DNA of 51,100 nucleotides. Origin: JAFNAG01 sp963824985 (GTDB taxonomy: Bacteria > Acidobacteriota > UBA6911). Location of the stretch: positions 1 through 51,100 of the forward strand of contig CAWGRQ010000050.1 of assembly GCA_963824985.1 (NCBI GenBank). Direction: 5' to 3'. The position numbers and the translations under genes were made by a program. Positions 1 through 8,461 of this stretch are shown in pieces (the first letter of the stretch is position 1; each line of letters begins with the position of its first letter). The notes under the pieces are model-generated. The model was not told the DNA's origin and made no database searches. It worked only from the letters and a program-made list of their open reading frames with translations.

Positions 1-408
1 TTGTGCCTGTACTTGGTTCGGTTGGTCTTGCTAATAAGATTGCAAGTTTTGTTCTTCCTCTCGGAACAACTATTAATATGGACGGCACCGCCTTATATCA
101 GGCAGTTGCCGCTATGTTCATTGGACAGGTTTACTGGCTTTGACCTTACAATTACTCAGCAGTTAACGATAGTCTTGACTGCGGCATTGGCAGCCGTAGG
201 CACGGCACCGGTGCCGGGTGTTGGATTGATAATGCTTATTGTCGTGCTTCGCTCTGTAGGGGTTCCGGAAGAAGGAGTAGCACTAATTATCGGAGTTGAC
301 AGAATCCTCGATATGTGCCGGACGGTACCGAATGTACTTGCAGATTCTCTTGCCTGCGTAGTGATTGCCAAAAGTGAAGGCGAACTCGGCAAAGTTGTCG
401 AAGCGTGA
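1..408 (+). pseudogene. Sodium:dicarboxylate symporter (DAACS/SDF family), C-terminal end, frameshifted
   Basis: The C-terminal part of a DAACS (glutamate/dicarboxylate:Na+ or H+ symporter) membrane protein, entering from the window edge. Reading frame 3 from base 3 encodes the TM7 signature TTINMDGTALYQ and runs to VYWL followed by a stop near 137. The homologous continuation (DLTITQQLTIV, then DRILDMCRTVPNVLADS, the TM8 substrate and sodium site) is in frame 1 and stops at 406-408. One indel near 127-145 therefore breaks it. Base composition is AT-rich, unlike everything after 2.28 kb. Real decay and a consensus error cannot be told apart here. The family call is firm because both binding motifs are present. 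Confidence 0.8.
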
Positions 409-411
409 GTG

Positions 412-767
412 TTTGTCACGGGAAAGAGCTGTAATGGTACAACTTATGCAATAATAAAATATTCACAACAAGTCGCAATTCGAAATATCAGCACAGAAAT
501 ACCTTCAAAGTATTCTTTATCACAAAATTATCCTAATCCTTTTAATCCCTCAACAAAAATTCGATATGATTTACCGAAAAATGGGATTGTTAAATTTAAT
601 GTTTTTGATGAACTTGGAAGAGAAATAAAAACACTTGTAAATGAAAACCAACATCAGGCACTTACGAAGTAACATTTAATGCTTAACAATATCCAAGCGG
701 AGTATATTTTTATAAATTAACGGCTGATAATTTCACCGAGACAAAGAAAATGATTTTATTGAAATAA
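412..767 (+). pseudogene. Type IX secretion (por) sorting-domain tail of a secreted protein, broken
   Basis: Encodes the classic C-terminal type A sorting domain: SLSQNYPNPFNPSTKIRYDLP, then VFDELGREIKTLVNE, a frameshift near 660, then GTYEVTFNA, an in-frame TAA at about 688-690, and finally QYPSGVYFYKLTA ending at the stop near 767. This tail marks proteins exported by the Bacteroidota/Ignavibacteria type IX system. The N-terminal body is missing: the fragment starts just after the symporter stop with a beta-propeller-like stretch (YAIIKYSQQ). It is thus truncated, frameshifted and carries a nonsense codon. The Acidobacteria-like remainder of the window has no other such tail. Confidence 0.75.
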
Positions 768-793
768 GAACTCAATAGTAAAACTTAATTTAT

Positions 794-823
794 AAGCCGG
801 GACTTTTGCTTCCGGCTTTTTTT
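794..823 (+). terminator. Rho-independent terminator after the sorting-domain fragment
   Basis: Stem AGCCGG (795-800) pairs with CCGGCT (812-817) across an 11-base loop and is followed directly by a run of T. It lies 27 bases after the fragment's stop codon on the same strand. Confidence 0.7.
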
Positions 824-1309
824 ATTAAGTTCAATTCCGGGAAAAGAGGTAAATAATTTTCTCCTCCAACTATTGACAATAGAATCCAATTTTCATAATT
901 TGTTTTTTGCGATTGGTAGAACTTCTCTAAAAGAAGATAAGTAATATGTAACGGGTATAAAACCAATCTAAAGAAGAAGACAAAAGATCGCATAACAGAT
1001 AAATTCTACCAGCATCGCAACTATACCCCTTGGATTAAATAATCCAACTGTTACGTATTTAGAGATTTAACTTATTAAATATTAGATACTTTTAGAGATC
1101 TGTTAAGGAAATCAAAAATCCGTTTTTGCATTTTCAAGATTCTCCATAATTTAATTTTTTTAAGCGATATACCGGCACCCGGAGCATAAAGCTTTAAGTG
1201 GATTGCAGACGAATAATCGGGCGGAGTGTTTTTTTACGGTTAACTGCCGGAGAGATTGTAAAATTAACAAAATGACATTGATAAAATAATTAAATTAAAT
1301 AAACCATAA
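824..1309. other. AT-rich intergenic stretch
   Basis: No convincing gene, RNA or repeat array. It is strongly AT-rich and presumably holds the promoter of the BNR-repeat gene at 1310, but I see no clear -35/-10 pair. Confidence 0.5.
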
Positions 1310-2274
1310 ATGAAAAAGATAATCTATTCTTTAATCTTCGTTCTTATTGTACATTACACATTTACTATTAAAAATTGTATGAGCCAGTGGCAGCCCGATG
1401 TAAGGCTGACGAATAATGCCGCTCTTTCTTTAACAAACCAGTATACCAACGGACGGTGTATAGCGTCAAGCGGAGATACCGTGCATGTTGTATGGTATGA
1501 CACTCGTGACGGTGCAAGCCCTGAAATATATTACAAACGCTCGATAGACGGCGGTATAAACTGGGGAGCCGATACACGGGTTACGAATAACATTTATTTC
1601 TCATCATATCCTTCTGTAGCAGTATCAGGTTCAATTGTGCATATTGTCTGGCAAGACAATCGTAACGGGAACTACGAGATATACTACAACCGCTCAACAA
1701 ACGGAGGTACAACCTGGGGAACAGATACAAGACTTACGAATGACTCTGCTGCGTTCAGAAACTCCTTGCATATCAGCATCGGGTTCGGTTGTGACATGTA
1801 GTATGGAGAGACTTTCGTAATGGTTTTCTAGGCGGAGGCTTACTACAAACGCTCATCAGACGGAGGAATAAGCTGGGGAGCAGATACACGTATTACAAAC
1901 TGACTCTGTCGGTGGTTCATGGTGGCCTTCAGTATCAGCATCAGGTTCGGTTGTGCACGCTTTATGGATGGACAGTCGTAATGGGCAACAGGATATATAC
2001 TACAAACGCTCAACAGATGCAGGTATTAAACTGGGGAGCAGATACGCCACTGACGAATGACACTAATCACAGATATACTCCTTCTATGTCAGTATCCGGT
2101 TCAAATGTGCATATATCATTTCTGGATTCACGTGACTGGGACCCGGGTCCCTATGAGATATACTACAAACATTCAACAGATGGAGGCATAAGCTGGAGAG
2201 CAGATACGCGGTTAACAATACATTACACTTCTGCATCATTACATTCAGTTATAGCGGCATCGGGTTCAAATGTT
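1310..2274 (+). pseudogene. Secreted BNR/Asp-box repeat (sialidase-like fold) protein, frameshifted and cut off
   Basis: Starts with a signal peptide (MKKIIYSLIFVLIVHYTF) and continues as tandem repeats of about 60 residues of the type DTRLTND...SGSxVHxVWxDxRxGNxEIYY. Each carries an Asp-box: SIDGGINW, STNGGTTW, SSDGGISW, a degenerate STDAG, STDGGISW. Such repeats build secreted beta-propellers, often with a type IX sorting tail in Ignavibacteria. The frame breaks near 1755-1765, around 1830-1910 and near 2020. The last repeat stops in mid-motif at about 2274 (SGSNV, then foreign sequence). No catalytic sialidase residues are visible, so a hydrolase function should not be assumed. Confidence 0.75.
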
Positions 2275-2282
2275 TGGTCGCT
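2268..2282. other. Abrupt compositional junction (probable chimeric join)
   Basis: Left of about 2275 the sequence is AT-rich BNR repeat (ggttcaaatgt, where earlier repeats continue with gcata). Right of it, GC-rich sequence begins in the middle of a glycosyltransferase N-terminus (LVAFHFPPQADSSG), which lacks its own start codon. Two unrelated coding sequences are fused without a mobile-element boundary. Confidence 0.7.
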
Positions 2283-3762
2283 TTCCACTTTCCCCCGCAA
2301 GCCGATAGCAGCGGGCTTTTGCGAGCGGTCAAATTCGCAAAGTATCTCCCCGAAAACGGCTGGCTCCCCATGGTTTTAACTGCGACGCCCAATGCATACG
2401 GCCGGCTCGAACCGCGACAACATGCAAGTTGTCCCCTGACCTGCGCGTGATGAGGGCCTTTGCCCTCGATACCCAGAAACATCTGGCAATACGCGGGCGC
2501 TACTTGCGCTGTCTTGCCCTTCCGGACCGCTGGTCCACCTGGTGCCTGGGCGCAATTCCGGCCGGATTTCTTGCTGTTATCACGAAACGCATTGATGTCA
2601 TAGTCACAACTTTCCCCATTGCCACCGCAGTTCTGATCGGCCTGATCCTGCATCTTTTAACCAGAAGGCCGTGGGTCTACGACTTCCGTGGCATCCATGA
2701 CCGAAGACCATTACCCGAGTGATCCTCTTACGCATAGCGTGTATCGATGGATTGAGCGACAGGCAATCAGACACGGATCCAGATTCCTTTTTACCGCTCC
2801 ATCGACCTTAGCCATGTATTTGAAGCGTTATCCAAGCCTGCGAGCTTCAGATTGTCTTTGCCATATCCAATGGCTACCATGAAGATGATTTCGCCGGCTT
2901 ACATGCTGAATCCTGCCTTGGCAGCACCGGTTCTGTGCCCATTCGGATAGTTCACGCAGGCATCATTTATCCGAGTGAAAGGGATCCACGGGCATTTTTT
3001 TCCGCCCTATCACGCCTCAAAGCCGAGAGCAGGGTCAGTGCCGCGGTGTGCGGATCGAGTTGCGGGCATCCGGCTCTGAAGGATATTTTTCGAAAATGTT
3101 GTCTGACTTGAACATTGAAGACATCGTTCACCCTCTCCCGCCCCTTCCCTACCGGGAGGCACTCTGCGATTGCGCCGAGGCCCACGCTCTCCTGCTCTTT
3201 CAGGCAGCCTCCTGCAACCATCAGATACCTGCCAAGGCCTATGAGTATCTTCGGCTCGGCAAGCCCATCCTGGCACTTACCCATCCTTCGGGTGATACCG
3301 CCGCGTTGCTCTCTGCGATCGAAGGACACGATCGTCGATCTTGCGGATGAGAGCGCCCTTTATGCTGAAATACCAAAGTTCCTTGACTCCGTGGGAAGCG
3401 GCCTGCACCCCAGGCCCGATGCCGAGAAGGTGAGGCGATATACACGCCGGCGTCTCACGCACGAATTGGCCGCACACCTCGATGCCCTGGTGCCTCCCAA
3501 ATCGCAATCAAAAGCGCATCCGCGCGCGGTGATGCAAGGCCTGACCCAGGGTTCATCGTCGGGTTGGCTGATCCTGCTGACTGGATCTGATCTCAGAGCA
3601 TGGGAAATGCGCACCGGCGATCTACGGACACATTGGAGCATGCCCGGTGCACACTTCAGCGCGCCTGTGTCAGCACCGCCGGGCCCAAACGGTAATGAAC
3701 ACTGCAGGCGTAACCGGCCCTCGCACCTTTTTGCAATATTGCCCCGCGGCAATTTTCTGTAA
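2277..3762 (+). pseudogene. GT4-type glycosyltransferase, multiply frameshifted
   Basis: Pieces in successive frames rebuild one GT-B glycosyltransferase. They are the N-terminal AFHFPPQADSSGLLRAVKFA (2280 on), then DLRVMRAFALDTQ to RRPWVYDFR (about 2440-2690), TEDHYPSDPLTHSVYRWIE (about 2700-2865), a middle part with IRIVHAGIIYPSERDP (about 2940-3040), then EGYFSKMLSDLNIEDIV to IPAKAYEYLRLGKPILALT (about 3050-3310), and DTIVDLADESALYAEIP (from about 3327). At least five indels are needed. The KAYEYLRLGKPIL stretch is the nucleotide-sugar site of GT4 enzymes. After about 3500 the translation is not recognisable. It probably belonged to the exopolysaccharide cluster downstream. Clustering of errors at the contig end suggests poor consensus as much as true decay. 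Confidence 0.7.
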
Positions 3763-3960
3763 TTGTTTAGCCAAATCAATGGATGAAGAAGCAAAACGCA
3801 AGGACGCAAAGGCGCAAGGACGCAAAGACCGACACCAAGCAACAGGCGTGGGCGCAGCGCTTCGCGCTGGCGCATCCTTGGGCAAACCGAAAGGAATCTC
3901 TTTGCGTCCTTGCGTCCTTGCGTCTTTGCGTTCTGCTGTCAGCATCGGCTAAAGAGATGC
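3759..3960 (+). mobile_element. MITE-like palindromic element, copy 1 (short form, no core, no target duplication)
   Basis: Begins GTAATTGTTTAGCC and ends GGCTAAAGAGATGC, the shared ends of the family. It keeps both CGCAAAG-type heptad arms but lacks the 31 bp inner inverted repeat, so it is only 202 bp. Flanks AATTTTCT (left) and TTGAAATA (right) do not match, unlike the other five copies. An open frame through the element continues as MLEIELRSVF and stops at 3987-3989, overlapping the asnB start codon (TGATG), so ribosomes leaving it could re-initiate on asnB. Confidence 0.85.
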
Positions 3961-3988
3961 TTGAAATAGAGCTACGGAGCGTTTTCTG

Positions 3989-5938
3989 ATGTGTGGAATA
4001 TTTGGTCTGATGAGACTCGCGGGCGGTTCGATCGATCCAGAACTTCTGGATCGGATGAGTTCACAAATAGTCCATCGGGGGCCCGACGATTGCGGGAAAT
4101 ATGTCGCCGGTATGGCGGCCATCGGCATGCAAAGGTTGAGCATCATCGATGTGGCCGGGGGGCATCAGCCGATTGGCAATGAATCCGGCAGCGTGCAGGT
4201 AGTGTGTAACGGGGAAATATACAACTATCAGGAACTCCGTTCCGACCTGTGCTCGCGCGGTCATCAATTCAGCACCAACAGCGATACCGAAGTCCTTGTT
4301 CATCTTTACGAGGAGTATGGTGAAAACCTGCTTTCACGATTGAGGGGAATGTATGCATTCGCAATATGGGATGCGAATCAGCAGCGGCTCCTGCTTTCGC
4401 GCGACCGGCTTGGCATAAAACCGCTATATTACTGGCAGACGCCCGACACGGTCGTGTTTGCCTCCGAGATCAAGTCAATCCTGGCAAACCCGGAAGTGCC
4501 GCGCGAAGTCGATCCTGTAAGCCTGAGCAACTACCTATCCCTCGGTTATACGCTGGCTCCGCGCACAATGTTTCGGGGAATTCAGAAAATTCTGCCGGCT
4601 CATTATCTCTTGGCAACCAGGGATCGCGTCATCACGCGCCGATACTGGAATATCCCGCAGGAACCTTCACGGGCACTTCCGGAGGAGGAGTGGGCCGAAG
4701 GACTCCTGGATAAATTAAGAGAAGTGGTCCGCTCGCACATGATCAGTGATGTGCCGTTGGGAGCATTTCTAAGTGGCGGTTTGGATTCGAGCTCAATTGT
4801 TTGTCTGATGGCCCAAATAATGGACCGTCCGGTGGAGACATTCTCAATAGGATTTGCTGAACAGGACAAGTACTACAACGAGCTGCCATTCGCGAAAACG
4901 GTGGCGAGTGCCTGCAAAACCAAGCATCAAGAGATTATTGTCCGGCCGGACGTATTTGAGCTGTTTCCCAAGCTCATCTGGCACATGGACGAACCAATCG
5001 CGGATTCCGCATTTGTCACGACCCATTTGGTGTCCGAATTCGCTCGCAGGAGCGTCACGGTGATTCTGTCGGGTGTCGGTGGTGACGAACTTTTTGGAGG
5101 ATATAGGAGGTATCTGGGTGCCAACGTTGCCCGATATTACAACAAAATCCCGGGATTCATCCGTAAAAGCCTTCTACCGAAAATCGTTGACTGGCTGCCG
5201 ATCGATCGGGGCTCAAAAATCAAGGATAGTTTCCGCCTCGCCAAAGCATTCATCTCCTCCAATCATCTCAGCCCGGGCGCCAGCTACCTGAATTACCTGT
5301 CATTCTACAGCATGGCTGGCCAATCACAGCTTCTGAACCAGGACCTGCATGCGTTTCTTGGACAGCACAGCCAGCAGCACCCGCTGTATGAATACCTCCC
5401 GCGCACCGAGCGGATCGACCTGGGAAACTGGATGATGTTTCTGGATATGCGAACGCAGCTGCCGGACGACTTGCTCTGCCTGACCGATAAGATGAGCATG
5501 GCATCATCCCTTGAATGCCGCGTGCCGTTCCTGGATCATGAGTTGGTGGAATATGCAGCATCAATGCCTTCCCATCTCAAGGTCCATGGGATGAAGCTCA
5601 AATACATCCTGAAAAAGGCCATGGCGCACATCCTTCCGGATGAAATCCTGCATAGATCCAAGCGCGGCTTCGGCGCTCCCGTCGGCTCCTGGCTGCGACA
5701 TGACCTGCGTCCTCTCGCGGAGGAAATACTCTCTGAAACCAGTGTTCGCAACAGAGGTTTTTTTCAGTGGCCCGCGGTAAAGCAGACCATGGACCTCCAC
5801 CTGGCGGAACGGGAAGATCACACGGATCAGTTGCTTGCGCTCATTACATTCGAACTCTGGTGCCGCATATATCTTGACGCCGGCGGCATTCAACACTCAA
5901 TCCGCAGGTCGCCATCAAGGCAGCCCATCAAGAGCTGA
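3989..5938 (+). CDS. asnB: Asparagine synthetase (glutamine-hydrolysing)-type amidotransferase
   Basis: 649 residues. The N-terminal class II glutamine amidotransferase domain has the nucleophile Cys2 (MCGIFG), RLSIID and NGEIYN. The synthetase domain follows, with the ATP pyrophosphatase loop SGGLDSS at 262-268 and SGVGGDE at 361-367. AsnB-family enzymes move glutamine-derived ammonia to an adenylated carboxylate. In polysaccharide loci, relatives are thought to amidate sugar acids or provide asparagine. All catalytic motifs are intact. It heads an operon with glycosyltransferases (4 bp gap to the next gene) and a GDP-mannose dehydrogenase, so amidation of a uronic acid residue is a reasonable inference, not shown. 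Start: ATG 3989, because MCG must be the N-terminus. Confidence 0.9.
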   Translation: MCGIFGLMRLAGGSIDPELLDRMSSQIVHRGPDDCGKYVAGMAAIGMQRLSIIDVAGGHQPIGNESGSVQVVCNGEIYNYQELRSDLCSRGHQFSTNSDTEVLVHLYEEYGENLLSRLRGMYAFAIWDANQQRLLLSRDRLGIKPLYYWQTPDTVVFASEIKSILANPEVPREVDPVSLSNYLSLGYTLAPRTMFRGIQKILPAHYLLATRDRVITRRYWNIPQEPSRALPEEEWAEGLLDKLREVVRSHMISDVPLGAFLSGGLDSSSIVCLMAQIMDRPVETFSIGFAEQDKYYNELPFAKTVASACKTKHQEIIVRPDVFELFPKLIWHMDEPIADSAFVTTHLVSEFARRSVTVILSGVGGDELFGGYRRYLGANVARYYNKIPGFIRKSLLPKIVDWLPIDRGSKIKDSFRLAKAFISSNHLSPGASYLNYLSFYSMAGQSQLLNQDLHAFLGQHSQQHPLYEYLPRTERIDLGNWMMFLDMRTQLPDDLLCLTDKMSMASSLECRVPFLDHELVEYAASMPSHLKVHGMKLKYILKKAMAHILPDEILHRSKRGFGAPVGSWLRHDLRPLAEEILSETSVRNRGFFQWPAVKQTMDLHLAEREDHTDQLLALITFELWCRIYLDAGGIQHSIRRSPSRQPIKS

Positions 5939-5942
5939 ACGT

Positions 5943-7178
5943 ATGAAAATCCTGTTTGTCTGCCATCGCTTTCCATTTCCGCCAGAGAGAGGGGGCAAAA
6001 TACGCCCTTTTAACATGATCCGCTGGTTTCACTCCCACGGTCATCAAGTTACCGTCATGACACTGGCCCGGTCGCACCAGGAGCTTGAGAAGGGCAGGAA
6101 TCTCGCCAACTTTTGTCACCATTATGAAGCCGGCCTGATTTCTCCCCATGGAGCATGGCTGCAGTCTTTTGTGCTTGCCGGCAGTACTCTTCCTTCTTCG
6201 TTGGGTTACTTCTATAATCGGAGTTTGCAGAGGAGAGCCCGGCAACTGCTGCAGGCCGAACGTTTTGACTTGATTTGGGTGCATTGTTCTTCGGTTGCCC
6301 ATTACGTTCTCGATCGCGGCAATGGTTTTCGCGTGATGGATTTCGGCGACATGGATTCCGAAAAGTGGTTTCAATATGCACAACAGCGCCGCTTCCCGTG
6401 GTCCTTCGTATACAAACTGGAAGGGATCAAACTCAGGCGCTACGAGAAACGGCTGGCTCGCTCTTTCGATCGGTGCACGGTTGTGTCCCGGGCGGAAAAA
6501 CGGACGCTGGACACATTTGGCCTTCCCCTGTCGGTCAAGGTCATTCCCAACGGTGTGGACTTGGAGTATTTCAATGGACTCCAGGCCAACGAGTACGACC
6601 CCAACACGATTATTTTCCTGGGACGAATGGACTATTATCCCAATATTGACGCGGTGGAATATTTTTGCCGCTCCATTTTCCCTCGTATCCGCGATGAGTT
6701 TCCGGCCGCATGTTTCCAGATCGTGGGCAGCAATCCCAGCCGTCGAGTCCTGAGCTTGACCAGCATTGCCGGTGTTGCTGTCGTCGGGGCCGTTCCCGAT
6801 GTCCGGCCCTATCTACGAAAGGCCGCCGTCAGCGTTGCGCCCCTGCGGATCGCTCGAGGTATTCAGAACAAAGTGCTCGAATCGATGGCGATGCGCGTGC
6901 CCGTAGTATCCTCTTCGGCGGCATTCGACGGAATCGACGCGATCGACAACGAACATCTCCTGGTGGACGATTCGCCCCAAGGCTTCGCCTCAAAAGTTCT
7001 TTCGTTGCTTAGGGATCGGGATTTACGTGATCGCATCGCTGCGGCGGGCCGGCGCAGAGTCGAGCAGTGCCACGCATGGAATGTCTGCATGGATGCGCTC
7101 TCCGAAATTTGCGCTTCGGCCGATAGCACCCGGCCTGTCGACGCAGAGGCGGTCACAGCTAACCCAGGGCGCCGATGA
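5943..7178 (+). CDS. GT4 glycosyltransferase, exosortase-associated sugar transferase 1-like
   Basis: 411 residues, GT-B fold. The N-terminus MKILFVCHRFPFPPERGGKIRPFN is close to the sugar transferases found with exosortase A/PEP-CTERM exopolysaccharide loci (the TIGR03087 type). Later features are VIPNGVDLEYF, IIFLGRMDYYPNIDAV at the start of the second Rossmann domain, and VAPLRIARGIQNKVLESMAMRVPVVSS, the nucleotide-sugar site. ATG 5943 sits 4 bases after the asnB stop. The gene overlaps the next by ATGA, so the operon is translationally coupled. Predicted cytoplasmic transfer of a sugar onto a lipid-linked repeat unit; donor and acceptor cannot be read from sequence. Confidence 0.88.
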   Translation: MKILFVCHRFPFPPERGGKIRPFNMIRWFHSHGHQVTVMTLARSHQELEKGRNLANFCHHYEAGLISPHGAWLQSFVLAGSTLPSSLGYFYNRSLQRRARQLLQAERFDLIWVHCSSVAHYVLDRGNGFRVMDFGDMDSEKWFQYAQQRRFPWSFVYKLEGIKLRRYEKRLARSFDRCTVVSRAEKRTLDTFGLPLSVKVIPNGVDLEYFNGLQANEYDPNTIIFLGRMDYYPNIDAVEYFCRSIFPRIRDEFPAACFQIVGSNPSRRVLSLTSIAGVAVVGAVPDVRPYLRKAAVSVAPLRIARGIQNKVLESMAMRVPVVSSSAAFDGIDAIDNEHLLVDDSPQGFASKVLSLLRDRDLRDRIAAAGRRRVEQCHAWNVCMDALSEICASADSTRPVDAEAVTANPGRR

Positions 7179-8461
7179 GACCGGAAAAGTCAATCGATCC
7201 TCGAGACAATACCCGCGACCCGGGCGGATCTCTGCGTATTCTATTCGTTGCCACACAGCTGCCAGCCCCTCAGGATACCGGCGGCAAGATTCGTTCCTAT
7301 CACGTCCTGCGGCAGCTGGCCATGCGCCATCAAGTTACATTTATCGGTACGGTGCCTCCCGGGACCAGCGAGGCACACCTGGAAGCGATCCGATCGATTT
7401 GTGCTGACTTTGTCGCCGTGCCTCACCGGAGCGTGTCGAGCGACTCACTTGCCTATCGGCTAATGGTGATTCCCAATCTGTTTTCACCCCTGCCTTTCGG
7501 GATAGCCAAGGACAGGTCTCCTCGGCTGGCGACAAAAGTGGCGGACATGGTCCGGAAACGGAAATTTGATCTGATTATCGGCGATTTCCTCCATTCCATG
7601 GTCAACTTAAGGGATCTCGACTCCGTGCCCATCCTCCTCTTTCAGCACAATGTTGAGGCCGAGATCCTCCGCCGGCACTGCGAGCAGGCCCGGAACCCAC
7701 TCCATCGGCTGTTCTGGTTCTATCAATGGAAGAAATTGAAAGCCTTCGAGCGGCGCGCCTCGGAAACTGCTACCTCCTGCGTCGCCGTATCCGAACGAGA
7801 CCGCCGCATTTTCATGCAAGATTACGGATTCAACAATGTTTTTGTCATCGATACTGGTGTTGATGTGGCCTACTTTTCCCCTTCAAGCCGCCCGCGAATA
7901 CCGCACAGGATGCTATTCACTGGGTCGATGGATTGGAGACCCAATGAAGATGCAATGATTTTTTTCAGCGAGCAAGTTCTCCCTCGGATTTCGAGAGCAA
8001 TTCCGGACGCCTCTCTGAAGATCGTGGGTCGATATCCCGGCAAGCGCGTGCAGAGGCTCGCGGAAACAAATCCGCTAGTCCAGGTAACTGGCAGGGTCGA
8101 CGATGTGCGTCCTCACCTCGCGGAGAGTTCCCTGTTCATTGTTCCACTGCGGATCGGCGGTGGCACCAGAATCAAGATTTTCGAGGCCATGGCAAGCGGC
8201 ATTCCGGTTCTATCAACGCGCATAGGCGCAGAAGGTCTCCCCGTACAGGATCAGGTACATCTCCTGCTCGCGGATACGCCGGAGGAGTTGGCACACCGTG
8301 CCCTCCTGATTATGCAGAATCCAACCCTCGCACAAAAATTAACGGAGAATGCCAAAGCATTCATCTCGTCAAACAATGACTGGAATATCATCGGCAGGCA
8401 ATTTTCTGACATTTGTCACCAAACCATTCAAATACAGAAAGGTTCCATCAATGAGAATTAG
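7175..8461 (+). CDS. GT4 glycosyltransferase
   Basis: 428 residues, a second GT-B enzyme paralogous to its upstream neighbour (LRILFVATQLPAPQDTGGKIRSYHVLR). It has FQHNVEAEILRR in the first domain, VIDTGVDVAYF, MLFTGSMDWRPNEDAM, and VPLRIGGGTRIKIFEAMASGIPVLST containing the E-x7-E-like donor site. It starts within the stop codon of the previous gene (ATGA) and ends 11 bp inside algD, which indicates tight coupling. Residues 1-19 form a hydrophilic extension before the Rossmann strand. The specific sugar is unknown. Confidence 0.88.
   Translation: MRPEKSIDPRDNTRDPGGSLRILFVATQLPAPQDTGGKIRSYHVLRQLAMRHQVTFIGTVPPGTSEAHLEAIRSICADFVAVPHRSVSSDSLAYRLMVIPNLFSPLPFGIAKDRSPRLATKVADMVRKRKFDLIIGDFLHSMVNLRDLDSVPILLFQHNVEAEILRRHCEQARNPLHRLFWFYQWKKLKAFERRASETATSCVAVSERDRRIFMQDYGFNNVFVIDTGVDVAYFSPSSRPRIPHRMLFTGSMDWRPNEDAMIFFSEQVLPRISRAIPDASLKIVGRYPGKRVQRLAETNPLVQVTGRVDDVRPHLAESSLFIVPLRIGGGTRIKIFEAMASGIPVLSTRIGAEGLPVQDQVHLLLADTPEELAHRALLIMQNPTLAQKLTENAKAFISSNNDWNIIGRQFSDICHQTIQIQKGSINEN

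Noticed and set aside
2430..2460. In-frame TGA in the broken glycosyltransferase as a selenocysteine codon (given tRNA-Sec)
   Set aside because: The homologous reading resumes in a different frame, so it is an indel, not UGA recoding; no cysteine is expected there.
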